A DNA stretch of 64,000 bases from Methanococcoides alaskense. GTDB taxonomy: Archaea > Halobacteriota > Methanosarcinia > Methanosarcinales > Methanosarcinaceae. The stretch spans positions 62,001 through 126,000 of the forward strand of contig NZ_JAVDQI010000004.1 of the NCBI RefSeq assembly GCF_031454185.1. The letters run 5' to 3'. The notes under the pieces were generated by a model that was given only the letters and a program-made list of their open reading frames with translations, had not been told where the DNA came from and ran no database searches. This document shows, one piece after another, positions 51,447 to 59,978 of the stretch. The first letter of the stretch is position 1. The number at the start of each line of letters is the position of its first letter. The translations under genes and the position numbers were made by a program.

Positions 51447-52577
51447 ATGCAGTCGGTTTGCATCTGTTCAGAAGTACATCTTCCTTGTGTGCTAAAGTGG
51501 TACTGGCCATCGGAGGGCTATCGCTCTCCGGAATTCGAAACATATTTTGATCAGCCCAAAATGTACTCTGCTTTAGAAAAAAATGTCCCGGAGATAATCC
51601 GTACGAATGAAGCTTTGCTGGATTCCATAGATAACGGTGCAAAGTATACTTTTGATATATCCGGCATCTTTTTAGATCAATGTAAGTGGAATCCTGCTGT
51701 AATAGAATCATTCAAGGAGCTAAAAGACAGGGGTGCCGGGTTTTCAGCATCACCCTATTATCATTCTATATCATCCCTTTTTCCTGATAATAAGGAATTT
51801 AAGGAACAGGTCACCATGCATCGGGATAAGATCAAGAAGATCTTCAATGTCAATCCCCGGACCTTCATCAATACTGAACTGATCCTTACAAAGGAGCTCA
51901 GTGCGATCCTTAAGGAGATGAAGTTCAAATGCCTTATTTCAGAAGGTTCGGAGAATCTATTGTATGGAAATGATCCTAATCAGGTTTATGATAATCATAT
52001 ACCGACGCTCTTGCGTCACATACCCTTAAGTGAAGATATAGAGATCCGTTTTTCAGATCAGAAATGGATAAGCTACCCCTTGATAGCTGATAAATTTGCT
52101 TCATGGATAGCCAACATGGAAGGCGATGTGACCACATTACATTTCAAATACAGTTCTATCCTTTCCCATCAGCAGAACAGGAGCGATATACTTCAATTCC
52201 TCATTGATCTTCCGGCAAGTTTTGAGAAATATGGAATTTCCATGATAACACCTGAAGAAGCTTTGAAGAACTTTAAGACAAAGGAACTTCCATCTATCAT
52301 GAACAAGTCCACTTCTCGCTATGGGATGCATAATTTGATGGGCAATCACCCGCAGCACCTGTACCTGCATGAACTGATCAATATCGGTGAGATCCTCCAG
52401 TCCAAAAAAGGTGCTCCTGAATATGATAAACTGAACTGTATCTATCGATACTTGCAGCAAAGCGAAATATTGCTGGAGATGGGGTCTGATAACCAGAATC
52501 TCGGTTATGAAAAGGCAGTCAATATTTTCTCCGCACTTTCGGACTTTAAACGCGCAATACTGGAGGTGAAGGTATGA
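51447..52577 (+). CDS. GH57-like protein lacking catalytic Asp (probable pseudoenzyme)
   Basis: A 376-residue paralogue of the next gene. The start ATG follows AGGAGGC by 7 bases. The overall fold matches: ICSEVHLPCVLKWYWP against the active YFQLHQPYRLKWFWPD, FINTELIL with the nucleophile Glu kept (E144), but the strand with the acid/base Asp is FKYSSILSHQ where the active copy has MDYETFGEHQ, so Asp is Lys (about 234). Motif 1 HQPYR is HLPCV. It is thus probably inactive, yet the frame is intact and length is preserved. The stop overlaps the next start (ATGA, 52574-52577), so both are made together; it may bind glucan or the active partner. Confidence 0.85.
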   Translation: MQSVCICSEVHLPCVLKWYWPSEGYRSPEFETYFDQPKMYSALEKNVPEIIRTNEALLDSIDNGAKYTFDISGIFLDQCKWNPAVIESFKELKDRGAGFSASPYYHSISSLFPDNKEFKEQVTMHRDKIKKIFNVNPRTFINTELILTKELSAILKEMKFKCLISEGSENLLYGNDPNQVYDNHIPTLLRHIPLSEDIEIRFSDQKWISYPLIADKFASWIANMEGDVTTLHFKYSSILSHQQNRSDILQFLIDLPASFEKYGISMITPEEALKNFKTKELPSIMNKSTSRYGMHNLMGNHPQHLYLHELINIGEILQSKKGAPEYDKLNCIYRYLQQSEILLEMGSDNQNLGYEKAVNIFSALSDFKRAILEVKV

Positions 52578-53776
52578 GATCCGTATGCATGTACTTCCAG
52601 CTCCATCAGCCGTATCGTTTGAAATGGTTCTGGCCGGATGATTCTAAAGGGTTTGAAAGGTATTTCGATGTTGCAATAAACAGGAGTATCTTCGAGAAGG
52701 TTGCCCGTAAGTGCTACCTTCCAGCCACGACCCTCCTGGCAGAACTCGTTGACCAGCATGAAGGCAATTTCAAGTTCAGTGTTTCAATAACCGGAACTCT
52801 TCTAAGCCAGTGCGAAAAATGGAATCCTGATGTCCTTGATATTTTCACCCAACTTGCAGACTCAAAACGGGTGGAATTTCTCGATGAGACCAATTATCAT
52901 TCCCTTGCAGGTCTTTTCGATGACAAGAACGAGTTTAGGGAAGAGGTCCTGGAACATCATGAGCTTACTTCAGACCTGCTTGGTGTAAAACCACAGGTTT
53001 TCAGGAATACGGAACTCCTTTACAATAACAGTATTGCGGAAACCGTCTCATCCATGGGTTACAAGGCCATACTTACAGAAGGGGTTGATCAGCTGTTGGA
53101 TACCCGATCCCCTAATTATGTCTACAAGGCAAAGGATTGTGGTCTACCCGTTCTTCTCAGGAACTATAAGATGAGTGATGACATAGGTTATCGTTTCTCA
53201 GCGAGATGGTGGGAAGAGTATCCATTGACTGCTGACAAGTGGGCAAACTGGGCGTCCATGGAACAAGGAGATTGTATGAACATTTTCATGGATTACGAGA
53301 CCTTTGGTGAGCATCAATGGTCCGACTCAGGTATCTTTGATTTCCTCAGGGCTTTACCGGGTGAGGTCCTTGACAAAGGTCTTGAGTTCAATACTCCTTC
53401 TGAGATCGTCGAGAAGTACGAACCGGTAGGAGAGGTAGATGTCGGAGACTTTAACACGATCTCATGGGCAGATCTGGAGAGGGATACGAGTGCATGGCTT
53501 GGTAACGACATGCAGCGTAGATGCTTCGAAGAGGCAAAAATGCTTGGACCTTATGTGAAAAGAACGAATGACCCCAAGCTCATCAGCATATGGAGGCACC
53601 TTCTTACATCTGATCACTATTACTACATGAGTACAAAATGGTTAGGAGATGGAGATGTACATTCGTATTTCAGTATCCATACATCACCCTATGATGCAGC
53701 CATAAATTTCATTGCAGCATTATTGGATTTCAAAACCTGTGTTTTCAGGAAGCTGGCTGAAATGGATAAAGAATGA
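52574..53776 (+). CDS. GH57 alpha-amylase-type glycoside hydrolase
   Basis: A 400-residue family 57 enzyme that cuts or rearranges alpha-1,4-glucan inside the cell (no signal peptide). Motif 1 is HQPYR (11-15), the nucleophile Glu is in RNTELLYN (E147), and the acid/base Asp is in FMDYETFGEHQW (D240). RWWEEYPLTADKWANW is another family landmark. It overlaps the preceding inactive paralogue by 4 bases and so is translationally coupled. The GH15 gene starts 22 bases downstream. Confidence 0.93.
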   Translation: MRSVCMYFQLHQPYRLKWFWPDDSKGFERYFDVAINRSIFEKVARKCYLPATTLLAELVDQHEGNFKFSVSITGTLLSQCEKWNPDVLDIFTQLADSKRVEFLDETNYHSLAGLFDDKNEFREEVLEHHELTSDLLGVKPQVFRNTELLYNNSIAETVSSMGYKAILTEGVDQLLDTRSPNYVYKAKDCGLPVLLRNYKMSDDIGYRFSARWWEEYPLTADKWANWASMEQGDCMNIFMDYETFGEHQWSDSGIFDFLRALPGEVLDKGLEFNTPSEIVEKYEPVGEVDVGDFNTISWADLERDTSAWLGNDMQRRCFEEAKMLGPYVKRTNDPKLISIWRHLLTSDHYYYMSTKWLGDGDVHSYFSIHTSPYDAAINFIAALLDFKTCVFRKLAEMDKE

Positions 53777-53798
53777 TCCTTGAAAAGGAGATATATAT

Positions 53799-55742
53799 TT
53801 GATCAGGCATCCAAATGCTATACTCGGCAATGATAAATTGCTTGTATCAATGGGTGAGAAAGGCAATCTTCTGGGATATTTTTACCCAAGGAGAGATTGG
53901 GCTCAACATCTTGTAGAGTCCAAAGCCTGCATTTACACAGGGGGGAATCTACTATGGACGGATTCTCCTGAATGGAAGTCAAAACAGGAATCTGTGGATG
54001 ATACGAATGTAGTCACAACCCATCTGTCCCATTTTTCCGGTATCGAAGTATCAATTCATGACTTTATGCATCAGAAGATGCCGGTACTTGTAAGAAAGTA
54101 TGAGATCACATCAAAAGATCATCTCAGTGGCAAATTCTATTATTATTCTAATTTCCAGGCTGGAGAGACCCATCAGAGAAATTCTGCTTTTTGTGATCCT
54201 AATGCCGGTCTGCTTGTTCAATACATGCAGAACTTCTACATTGGTCTGGCAAGTGCTCCGGGATTTGAGGAGTGGCAGGTTGGGAAGATACAAGAGAATG
54301 GATGGGTGGCAAGTGCCAGAAGCGATATGGAAGATGGTAATCTCCAGCGAAATGTTGAAGAGATCGGTGATCTGGACAGTTCGATCGGGTGGGAGCTTGA
54401 CCTCCTGCCTGGTGAAAGTACCACGATCACGCTGTTTATCGGTATCTCTTCAGAAAGACAGTTGATATACGACCTGCTGGCTGATGTTCTGGAACAGTCC
54501 TCTGCTGACATAATGCATGGATATGAAGATCGCTCAGCTAGATGGTTATCAAAAAAGCAAGCTTTAGAATTATCCGCACTGGTAGATGATCCTCTTTTCA
54601 AAAAAGAGGTGAATAGCTTATACGATCGCTCATTGCTATCTCTGAACTTACTGAATGACCCTGATGAGGGATCATTTGTAGCTTCTCCTGAGTTCGACCC
54701 TGCTTTTGAGATGTGTGGGGGGTATGGGTTCTGCTGGAACCGGGATACGGTAGAAGTCGTTCTTGCTCTATTAAATGCCGGTTATCCTGAATTTGCGACA
54801 AAGTTCTTTGGGTGGTGTAAAAGAACCCAACTTCCTAATGGTTCGTGGTTCCAGAGATACTGGCTTGATGGGAAGGAAGCTCCTTCCTGGGGTAATTTTG
54901 ATGATTCTACGCAGATCGATGAGACCGGTTCAACGCTTTATGCGTTCGATCAATATTACCTAAAACTGGAAGTGTCTGAAAGAGCTGAATTTCTTAAAAC
55001 CATGTGGGAAACGGTGTATAGGGGTGCAGAATATCTCATGGGAAGGACCGTTCAAGGTCTTCATGATCCATGCAGGTGCCTGTGGGAATCCGATAAAGGC
55101 ATATTCAGTTATACGAATGCTGTTATCTATGCCGGTCTGAAAGGTGCTGTTCATCTGGCCAGGGAAAATGGTGAACCGGTGTTTGCAGAAAAATGGTTCG
55201 ACAGAGCTGAACTGGTCAGAAAGGAAACCATTGATAAACTGTGGCTTGAGGAAGGCTATTTTTCCCGGGGTATTATTGACAATAATATCCACAGGACTGT
55301 AGATTCAAGCATGATCGGCACGTTCATTCCTTTTGCTCTCCTTTCACCGAACGATCCTGATGAAAAGGCCATGATATTCTCAATGATAGAGCATATTGAA
55401 AGGGCTCTCAGGGTTCCGGTCAATGGATATTTTGGGATCAAACGTTATGAAAATGACAACTATATAGATGGTAATCCGTGGGTTGTGACAACATTATGGC
55501 TTTCCCGTGCCTTGCTCACTCTTGCTGTATCAATGGAGGACAAGGATGATGAATATGACCTGCTGGTGAATAAGGCACTTGAATATATAAAATGGACAAT
55601 TAGAAGTACGACCAGCACCGGGCTCTTGTCCGAGCAAGTGGATAAGAACACCGGGCAAGCTGCATGGGCCAGACCTTTAGGCTGGAGCTGTGCACTATTT
55701 ATGGAGAATGCTCTGCTTCTGAATGAATTGAAAAAAGCGTGA
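53799..55742 (+). CDS. GH15 glucoamylase-type hydrolase
   Basis: A 647-residue protein that releases glucose from glucan ends. The N-terminal beta-sandwich (about 1-250; LGNDKLLVSMGEKGNLLGYF, YPRRDWAQHL) is followed by the alpha/alpha barrel: GGYGFCWNRDTVEVVLALLN, WFQRYWLDGKEAPSW, DDSTQIDETGSTLYAFDQYY (with the acid Glu region), and in the end part PWVVTTLWLSRALL and LSEQVDKNTGQAAWARPLGW with the second catalytic Glu (LLSEQ). No signal peptide is seen, so it acts on stored glycogen. The start is TTG 53799, after AAAGGAGATATATAT. Confidence 0.93.
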   Translation: MIRHPNAILGNDKLLVSMGEKGNLLGYFYPRRDWAQHLVESKACIYTGGNLLWTDSPEWKSKQESVDDTNVVTTHLSHFSGIEVSIHDFMHQKMPVLVRKYEITSKDHLSGKFYYYSNFQAGETHQRNSAFCDPNAGLLVQYMQNFYIGLASAPGFEEWQVGKIQENGWVASARSDMEDGNLQRNVEEIGDLDSSIGWELDLLPGESTTITLFIGISSERQLIYDLLADVLEQSSADIMHGYEDRSARWLSKKQALELSALVDDPLFKKEVNSLYDRSLLSLNLLNDPDEGSFVASPEFDPAFEMCGGYGFCWNRDTVEVVLALLNAGYPEFATKFFGWCKRTQLPNGSWFQRYWLDGKEAPSWGNFDDSTQIDETGSTLYAFDQYYLKLEVSERAEFLKTMWETVYRGAEYLMGRTVQGLHDPCRCLWESDKGIFSYTNAVIYAGLKGAVHLARENGEPVFAEKWFDRAELVRKETIDKLWLEEGYFSRGIIDNNIHRTVDSSMIGTFIPFALLSPNDPDEKAMIFSMIEHIERALRVPVNGYFGIKRYENDNYIDGNPWVVTTLWLSRALLTLAVSMEDKDDEYDLLVNKALEYIKWTIRSTTSTGLLSEQVDKNTGQAAWARPLGWSCALFMENALLLNELKKA

Positions 55743-55786
55743 AAGAGTTCGAATTCGAACTGTATATATTTTAAGGTGTAATTCTT

Positions 55787-57769
55787 ATGTCCCCTTATGC
55801 AACATACAATGGTGAATTTGATCCTACATCCACAATTTCCCGGGAATGGCTTATCACGAACGGTATCGGGGGTTATGCATCATCTACTATTATTGGTGAG
55901 AATTCCAGAAAATACCATGGTCTCCTGATCGCTTCTGAAAATCCTCCGGTCGATCGTAGGGTGCTGCTTTCTTCTCTTGATGAAGAGATTATTGTTGGAA
56001 ATGCGGTCCATCGTCTTGCAGCCCACAGGTATCCCGATACAGTGTATCCTTCAGGTTTCAAATACCTCGAGTGTTTTTCTGCTTCTCCGCTACCAACTTT
56101 TGAGTACAGTATCGGGAACATTAAGCTGATAAAGAATATCTTCATGATTCATGGGCAGAACACCACAATTGTCAGGTACAAACTAATAAATCCTGATAAT
56201 GAGGACCTCGTTTTCCGTATATTGCCTCTTGTGACCAACAGGGATTTCCACCAGCTTAAAAGGGCAGATGAGGTCCGTTTTAGTGAAAGGCATGATGCTT
56301 CAGGAGTTCAGTTGAGAACTATTGATGGTGTTCTGCAACTGCGGTCCAATATGCAATATGATCAGGAATCGCACTGGTACTATAATCTAGAATATGACAG
56401 TGAACGTGAGCGAGGGGAAGCTTATCAGGAAGATCTCTATAATCCTGGTCATTTTGAAAGACAAGTCTTGGATCATGTGAGTGAACTGTATGTTGTAGCT
56501 TCGACCTCTATTTCAGAAAATATGGAATTCGATCTTGAACTTGTTAATTCTGAATATGAAAGGGAACTTTCAAGGCAAAGCTCTCTGCAGGACTGCTGCA
56601 ATTTAACAGATGATCTCGCACAGAAGCTCGTCAATGCTGCAGACTCTTTCATTGTGCATCGCAACTCCACTAGTTCAGAAACTATACTCGCAGGGTATCA
56701 CTGGTTTGCGGATTGGGGACGGGATGCGATGATCTCGCTTCCGGGGCTTACTCTTGTAACAGGAAGGTTCAATGATGCAAAAGCTATTCTGACCACCTTT
56801 TCTGAAAAATGTTCACAAGGCCTCATACCAAACCGTTTTTCAGATGACGGGATTTCTCCTACGGATTACAATACAGTTGATGCTTCACTCTGGTTCATCC
56901 ATTCCCTTGGGCGATATTATTCCTATACCAGGGATATCGAATTTGTTAAGAATATGTGGGATACGGTTGGATCTATTATCCACAACTACATCGAAGGGAC
57001 CCTATACGGGATCCGTATGGATGAGGACGGACTCATTGAGCAGGAAGGTCAGCTTACCTGGATGGATGTGAAGATAGATGATAGGGAGATCACACCGAGA
57101 GCTGGAAAAGCATGCGAGATAAACGCTTTGTGGTATAATTCCTTATGTATTGCCAACTGGCTGGGGGAACTGATAGGTGCGGACACAAAACAGTATCTTG
57201 AAATATCCCAATTGGCAAAAAGCAGCTTCGTTGATACTTTCTGGAATCCGACGGAGAAGTGCCTTTATGACTGCGTTTCTGTAGATGATGATATGGCTGT
57301 CAGTAAAGATGCATCCATCAGGCCGAACCAGATAATTGCAGTATCACTACCCTACACGATGCTTGATCCTGACAAGGAGAAACTGATCGTTGAAAGGGTG
57401 GGTGAAGAACTATTAACTCCCTATGGACTGAGGACCTTGTCTCCGGCTGATGGTCAGTATATTGGAAGATACAGAGGCGACAGGGACTCCCGGGACCGTG
57501 CGTATCATAACGGCACGGTCTGGCCCTGGCTACTCGGACCCTTCGTCACTGCATATACAAAGGTGCACGACAGCTCTACCTCAAGCCGGGAATATTCCAG
57601 GCAATTGTTGCTAAATTTTGAAGCTCATCTTGATGAGGCTGGAATAGGAAGTATATCTGAGATATTTGATGGTGATCTCCCACACAGGCCGGGTGGATGC
57701 ATTTCTCAGGCATGGAGCGTTGCTGAGATATTACGGGCCTATGTCGAAGATGTGAATATTCAAAGTTGA
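55787..57769 (+). CDS. Glycogen debranching enzyme (amylo-alpha-1,6-glucosidase, GH133)
   Basis: Removes alpha-1,6 branches of glycogen. The 660-residue protein opens with REWLITNGIGGYASSTIIGE and NSRKYHGLLIAS, the typical N-terminal domain of archaeal debranching enzymes. The catalytic barrel begins near 290: ILAGYHWFADWGRDAMISLP, GLIPNRFSDDG, YNTVDASLWFIHSLGRYY, GQLTWMDVKI, EINALWYNSL, and GTVWPWLLGPFVTAY with GSISEIFDGDLPHRPGGCIS AQAW-like closing text. It is the last gene of the glycogen cluster; a terminator hairpin follows 58 bases later. Confidence 0.95.
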   Translation: MSPYATYNGEFDPTSTISREWLITNGIGGYASSTIIGENSRKYHGLLIASENPPVDRRVLLSSLDEEIIVGNAVHRLAAHRYPDTVYPSGFKYLECFSASPLPTFEYSIGNIKLIKNIFMIHGQNTTIVRYKLINPDNEDLVFRILPLVTNRDFHQLKRADEVRFSERHDASGVQLRTIDGVLQLRSNMQYDQESHWYYNLEYDSERERGEAYQEDLYNPGHFERQVLDHVSELYVVASTSISENMEFDLELVNSEYERELSRQSSLQDCCNLTDDLAQKLVNAADSFIVHRNSTSSETILAGYHWFADWGRDAMISLPGLTLVTGRFNDAKAILTTFSEKCSQGLIPNRFSDDGISPTDYNTVDASLWFIHSLGRYYSYTRDIEFVKNMWDTVGSIIHNYIEGTLYGIRMDEDGLIEQEGQLTWMDVKIDDREITPRAGKACEINALWYNSLCIANWLGELIGADTKQYLEISQLAKSSFVDTFWNPTEKCLYDCVSVDDDMAVSKDASIRPNQIIAVSLPYTMLDPDKEKLIVERVGEELLTPYGLRTLSPADGQYIGRYRGDRDSRDRAYHNGTVWPWLLGPFVTAYTKVHDSSTSSREYSRQLLLNFEAHLDEAGIGSISEIFDGDLPHRPGGCISQAWSVAEILRAYVEDVNIQS

Positions 57770-57827
57770 TACTGGTTGAAAAAAAGTAACTCGAAAAAAT
57801 GAGCTTGAAGATAAAAAGGTGATTAAA

Positions 57828-57862
57828 TAAAGGAGTTTCCGGTCTTACGGAAGGCTCCTTTA
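57828..57862. terminator. Bidirectional terminator hairpin, copy 2
   Basis: TAAAGGAG (57828-57835) pairs with CTCCTTTA (57855-57862), and TTCCG with CGGAA inside it. It lies between the debranching enzyme gene and the convergent 55-residue gene and can serve both. T-runs flank both sides in the proper sense only weakly. Confidence 0.65.
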
Positions 57863-57864
57863 CT

Positions 57865-58032
57865 TCAGAAGAGGGTAGCATAAGATGAAAGTCTGAGGAA
57901 GGCCATCAGAGCAATGGATACTGTAAGGGTGGCAATGAATGCTCCGTTGCCATCGATCTTAAGTCCTCGATTTGTCCATTCAAGGATACTGTCTTCTTCA
58001 TCCATTGTAGTGCCTGCGTAGTATGTTTCCAT
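57865..58032 (-). CDS. 55-residue membrane peptide, copy 2
   Basis: Starts METYYAGTTMDEEDSILEWT and ends in ALMAFLRLSSYATLF. It differs from copy 1 (45984-46151) by only a few residues, such as D/E and S/T changes. The second half is one membrane helix. AGGGAGAAAG precedes the ATG. Conservation of length and sense argues for a real gene. Its role is unknown. Confidence 0.75.
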   Translation of the reverse strand: METYYAGTTMDEEDSILEWTNRGLKIDGNGAFIATLTVSIALMAFLRLSSYATLF

Positions 58033-58297
58033 TTCTTCTTTCTCCCTATTTTTATGGGCAACGATCCTCTATCACGATTAATCATTGCACATATCTATAA
58101 TGATTAATCATTTATTAAGGTTTCGGATTACAGATGATGTGTAAGGAAAAATGAGAGATGTGAAACATATTGGAATTATCAACTACTCTGATCGACCTGC
58201 AGTATTTTTTTCTATTCCGAAATGGTCAGCTATATAATTCTTTATTCCAATCTTATATCCAGATCAAACAATCCTAACAACTGGGAGTAAGGGAAGT

Positions 58298-58619
58298 ATG
58301 GATCCAAAAGTTCAGGTATATATCAAAAAACAAGGGACACCACAAAGAGAGATCGTTGAAGCATTAAGAAGAATGATACTGAAGACTTTTCCTGATATTA
58401 AAGAAGAGCTCAAACTGGGTGTTCCATGGTATGAAGGCAAATATTATCTTGTTGCTCTCAAAGACCATGTGAACCTGGGTTTTTCAATGATGGTCTGACA
58501 GAAGCGGAGAAGGGACTCTTCGATGGCACAGGAAAAACCATGAAGCATATCAAAGTATTTCCCTGAATGAGATAGATGAAGATATAATCGAAAAGTTGCT
58601 TAAAGTGGTAAAGAATGAA
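58298..58619 (+). pseudogene. DUF1801 protein, frameshifted copy 2
   Basis: The first 66 codons are intact from ATG 58298 (after GGGAAG): MDPKVQVYIKKQGTPQREIV, then LRRMILKTFPDIKEELKLGV and PWYEGKYYLVALKDHVNLGF. The frame then meets TGA, while the next frame continues FNDGLTEAEKGLFDGTGKTM and KHIKVF. A second shift at TTTCCCTGA, shared with copy 1, leads to LNEIDEDIIEKLLKVVKNE. Full proteins of this YdhG/DUF1801 family have about 110-120 residues. Two lesions mean it is probably inactive; the shared lesion shows it was already damaged before the duplication. The 3' end has the short repeat GAATGAATGAATGAAT. Confidence 0.8.
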
Positions 58620-58660
58620 TGAATGAATGAATTGGTCTTAGCAAATGAATTCAGAAGAAT

Positions 58661-58804
58661 CTATAATCTCATCACATTCCTTGTTTTAAAATTTAACTTC
58701 CCTTCTGTTGCTTTTTTCTTCAAATAGGTTAAAGCACGTCTATGCTTAATACCAATATCTCTTGCTTTCTCAGGAGGATTCAAAATAAAATCAAAAACGA
58801 ACTT
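58661..58804 (-). pseudogene. Relic of an unknown gene, C-terminal fragment
   Basis: An open 47-codon stretch without a start reads KFVFDFILNPPEKARDIGIK, then HRRALTYLKKKATEGKLNFK and TRNVMRL. It looks like the C-terminus of a helical, basic, DNA-binding-like protein and ends in TAG. I do not recognise the family with certainty. The rest of the gap 58620-59041 holds no gene. Confidence 0.4.
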
Positions 58805-59041
58805 CTAATTAAAAAACTCCTGAGCCTTTTTCACATTTAATTCCTGTTCATCATTATTATGATATTCTTTTCAACTGTAATCCGTTTAACTTTATCGTCC
58901 TTTGTGTTGATTCAAATTATTGCTGTGATCTGATCCAGAATCTGCTATTTCTCTATACAATTTTGATTTCAAAATTTTTAAAAAATAGAAATGTATGTAA
59001 TTTATTCTATATATTTATGAGATCCTCTGATCCAATCGAAC

Positions 59042-59572
59042 TTACTTCCTCTCATACTCAAAATAACTACACGCATCCCCAACACACCTTATCACCCTCC
59101 CCTTTACCTTGCCCTCAAATATGTCAAGTTCTATGGCGCTGGGTTCAGCAACTCCAGGCACTATCGCACTACCCGGGGAGAGCAGAAGTACCTCATAATC
59201 TTCGATGATCGGATGGTGGAAATGTCCGAAGATAAGAACATCCACACCCATCTCTTTTGCCAGATAGCGCAGTCCGTCCGAGTTATCGGATGTCAGTTGT
59301 CCTTTGTGAATGACCCCTACCCTGACACCCTCAACCTCAATGACCTGCCTTTCAGGCAAAAGTTCCATCAATTCAGGTACATCAGTATCTCCATGGACTG
59401 CCACAAGCTCTCCTAAACCTGCCAGTTCATTGTAACATTCCAGTGTTTCAAAATCCCCTGCATGGATCAATATATCACTGTTCTTGATAATTGTGACCAG
59501 ATCATCCGGCAACAACTCAAGCAGCGACTGTCCGGGTTTGATATGTGTATCTGATAAAATGATTAGTTTCAT
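59042..59572 (-). CDS. Metallophosphoesterase (YfcE/MJ0936 type)
   Basis: A 176-residue two-metal phosphodiesterase. The metal ligands are in order: DTH in KLIILSDTHIKPG, GD in LIHAGDFET, HGD in VAVHGDTDVPEL (in place of GNxD), H in VGVIHKGQ, and GHFHHP in VLIFGHFHHPII. Family members cut phosphodiesters such as model substrates and cyclic nucleotides; the true substrate is unknown. Alone on the minus strand, inside the right-hand copy of the duplicated area and absent from the left one. Confidence 0.93.
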   Translation of the reverse strand: MKLIILSDTHIKPGQSLLELLPDDLVTIIKNSDILIHAGDFETLECYNELAGLGELVAVHGDTDVPELMELLPERQVIEVEGVRVGVIHKGQLTSDNSDGLRYLAKEMGVDVLIFGHFHHPIIEDYEVLLLSPGSAIVPGVAEPSAIELDIFEGKVKGRVIRCVGDACSYFEYERK

Positions 59573-59689
59573 GTGCCCCTCCCATTAACTTATTAAAATG
59601 TTACATTACTGGCATATAATGATTCCCCATACAAAGACGAAGCACATTGTTGCAATATGGGTAATTGTTCATTGTAACATGACCAAGAT

Positions 59690-59822
59690 CATCTTTCTTC
59701 AAATCATACTTCTCGTAGATATCTTGTGATCTCCTGTCAGTTAGAACACCGAGGATCCTGTTGGCAAGTCAGAAGGATGTAGCTGTTACAATTAGCACAA
59801 GTAACCAGATGTGTCCTTCGCT
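59690..59822 (-). pseudogene. Fragment of the four-helix membrane gene, copy 3
   Basis: The stretch reads EGHIWLLVLIVTATSF, a TGA, then LANRILGVLTDRRSQDIYEK YDLKK. It matches the C-terminal end of the membrane protein at 61243-61704. The rest of the gene is missing. It shows what the undamaged C-terminus of that family looks like (SQDIYEKYDLKK), which is also broken in the other copies. Confidence 0.75.
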
Positions 59823-59920
59823 GGAATTTTTGTTAAAACGAATTTAATCTCTGTCTAAAATTAGTAACAATTTGTACTGATTTAATTTCTAACAAAAGGA
59901 TATATGCTTTGAATACAATT

Positions 59921-59930
59921 TTTAAATATG
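59921..59930 (+). promoter_or_regulatory. Possible TATA box of the beta-helix protein gene
   Basis: TTTAAATATG lies 49-58 bases upstream of the ATG. The ribosome site is GGTGGGGGTG at about 59963. A call by eye. Confidence 0.35.
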
Positions 59931-59978
59931 GATTAAATTCGGTATTTATCTTTTTAATTATTTGGTGGGGGTGCGGAA

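Larger units (their letters stand above)
57828..58619 (+). repeat. Duplicated module, right copy
   Basis: Direct copy of 45947-46605, but more complete: hairpin, 55-residue gene, spacer, and a DUF1801 relic that still has its N-terminal part. A fragment of the four-helix membrane gene follows at 59690. The spacing from the left copy is about 11.9 kb and contains the whole glycogen cluster. Confidence 0.85.

Noticed and set aside
58610..58634. GAAT tetranucleotide repeat at the end of the DUF1801 relic
   Set aside because: Only about four units inside a pseudogene; there is no sign of a role in phase variation.
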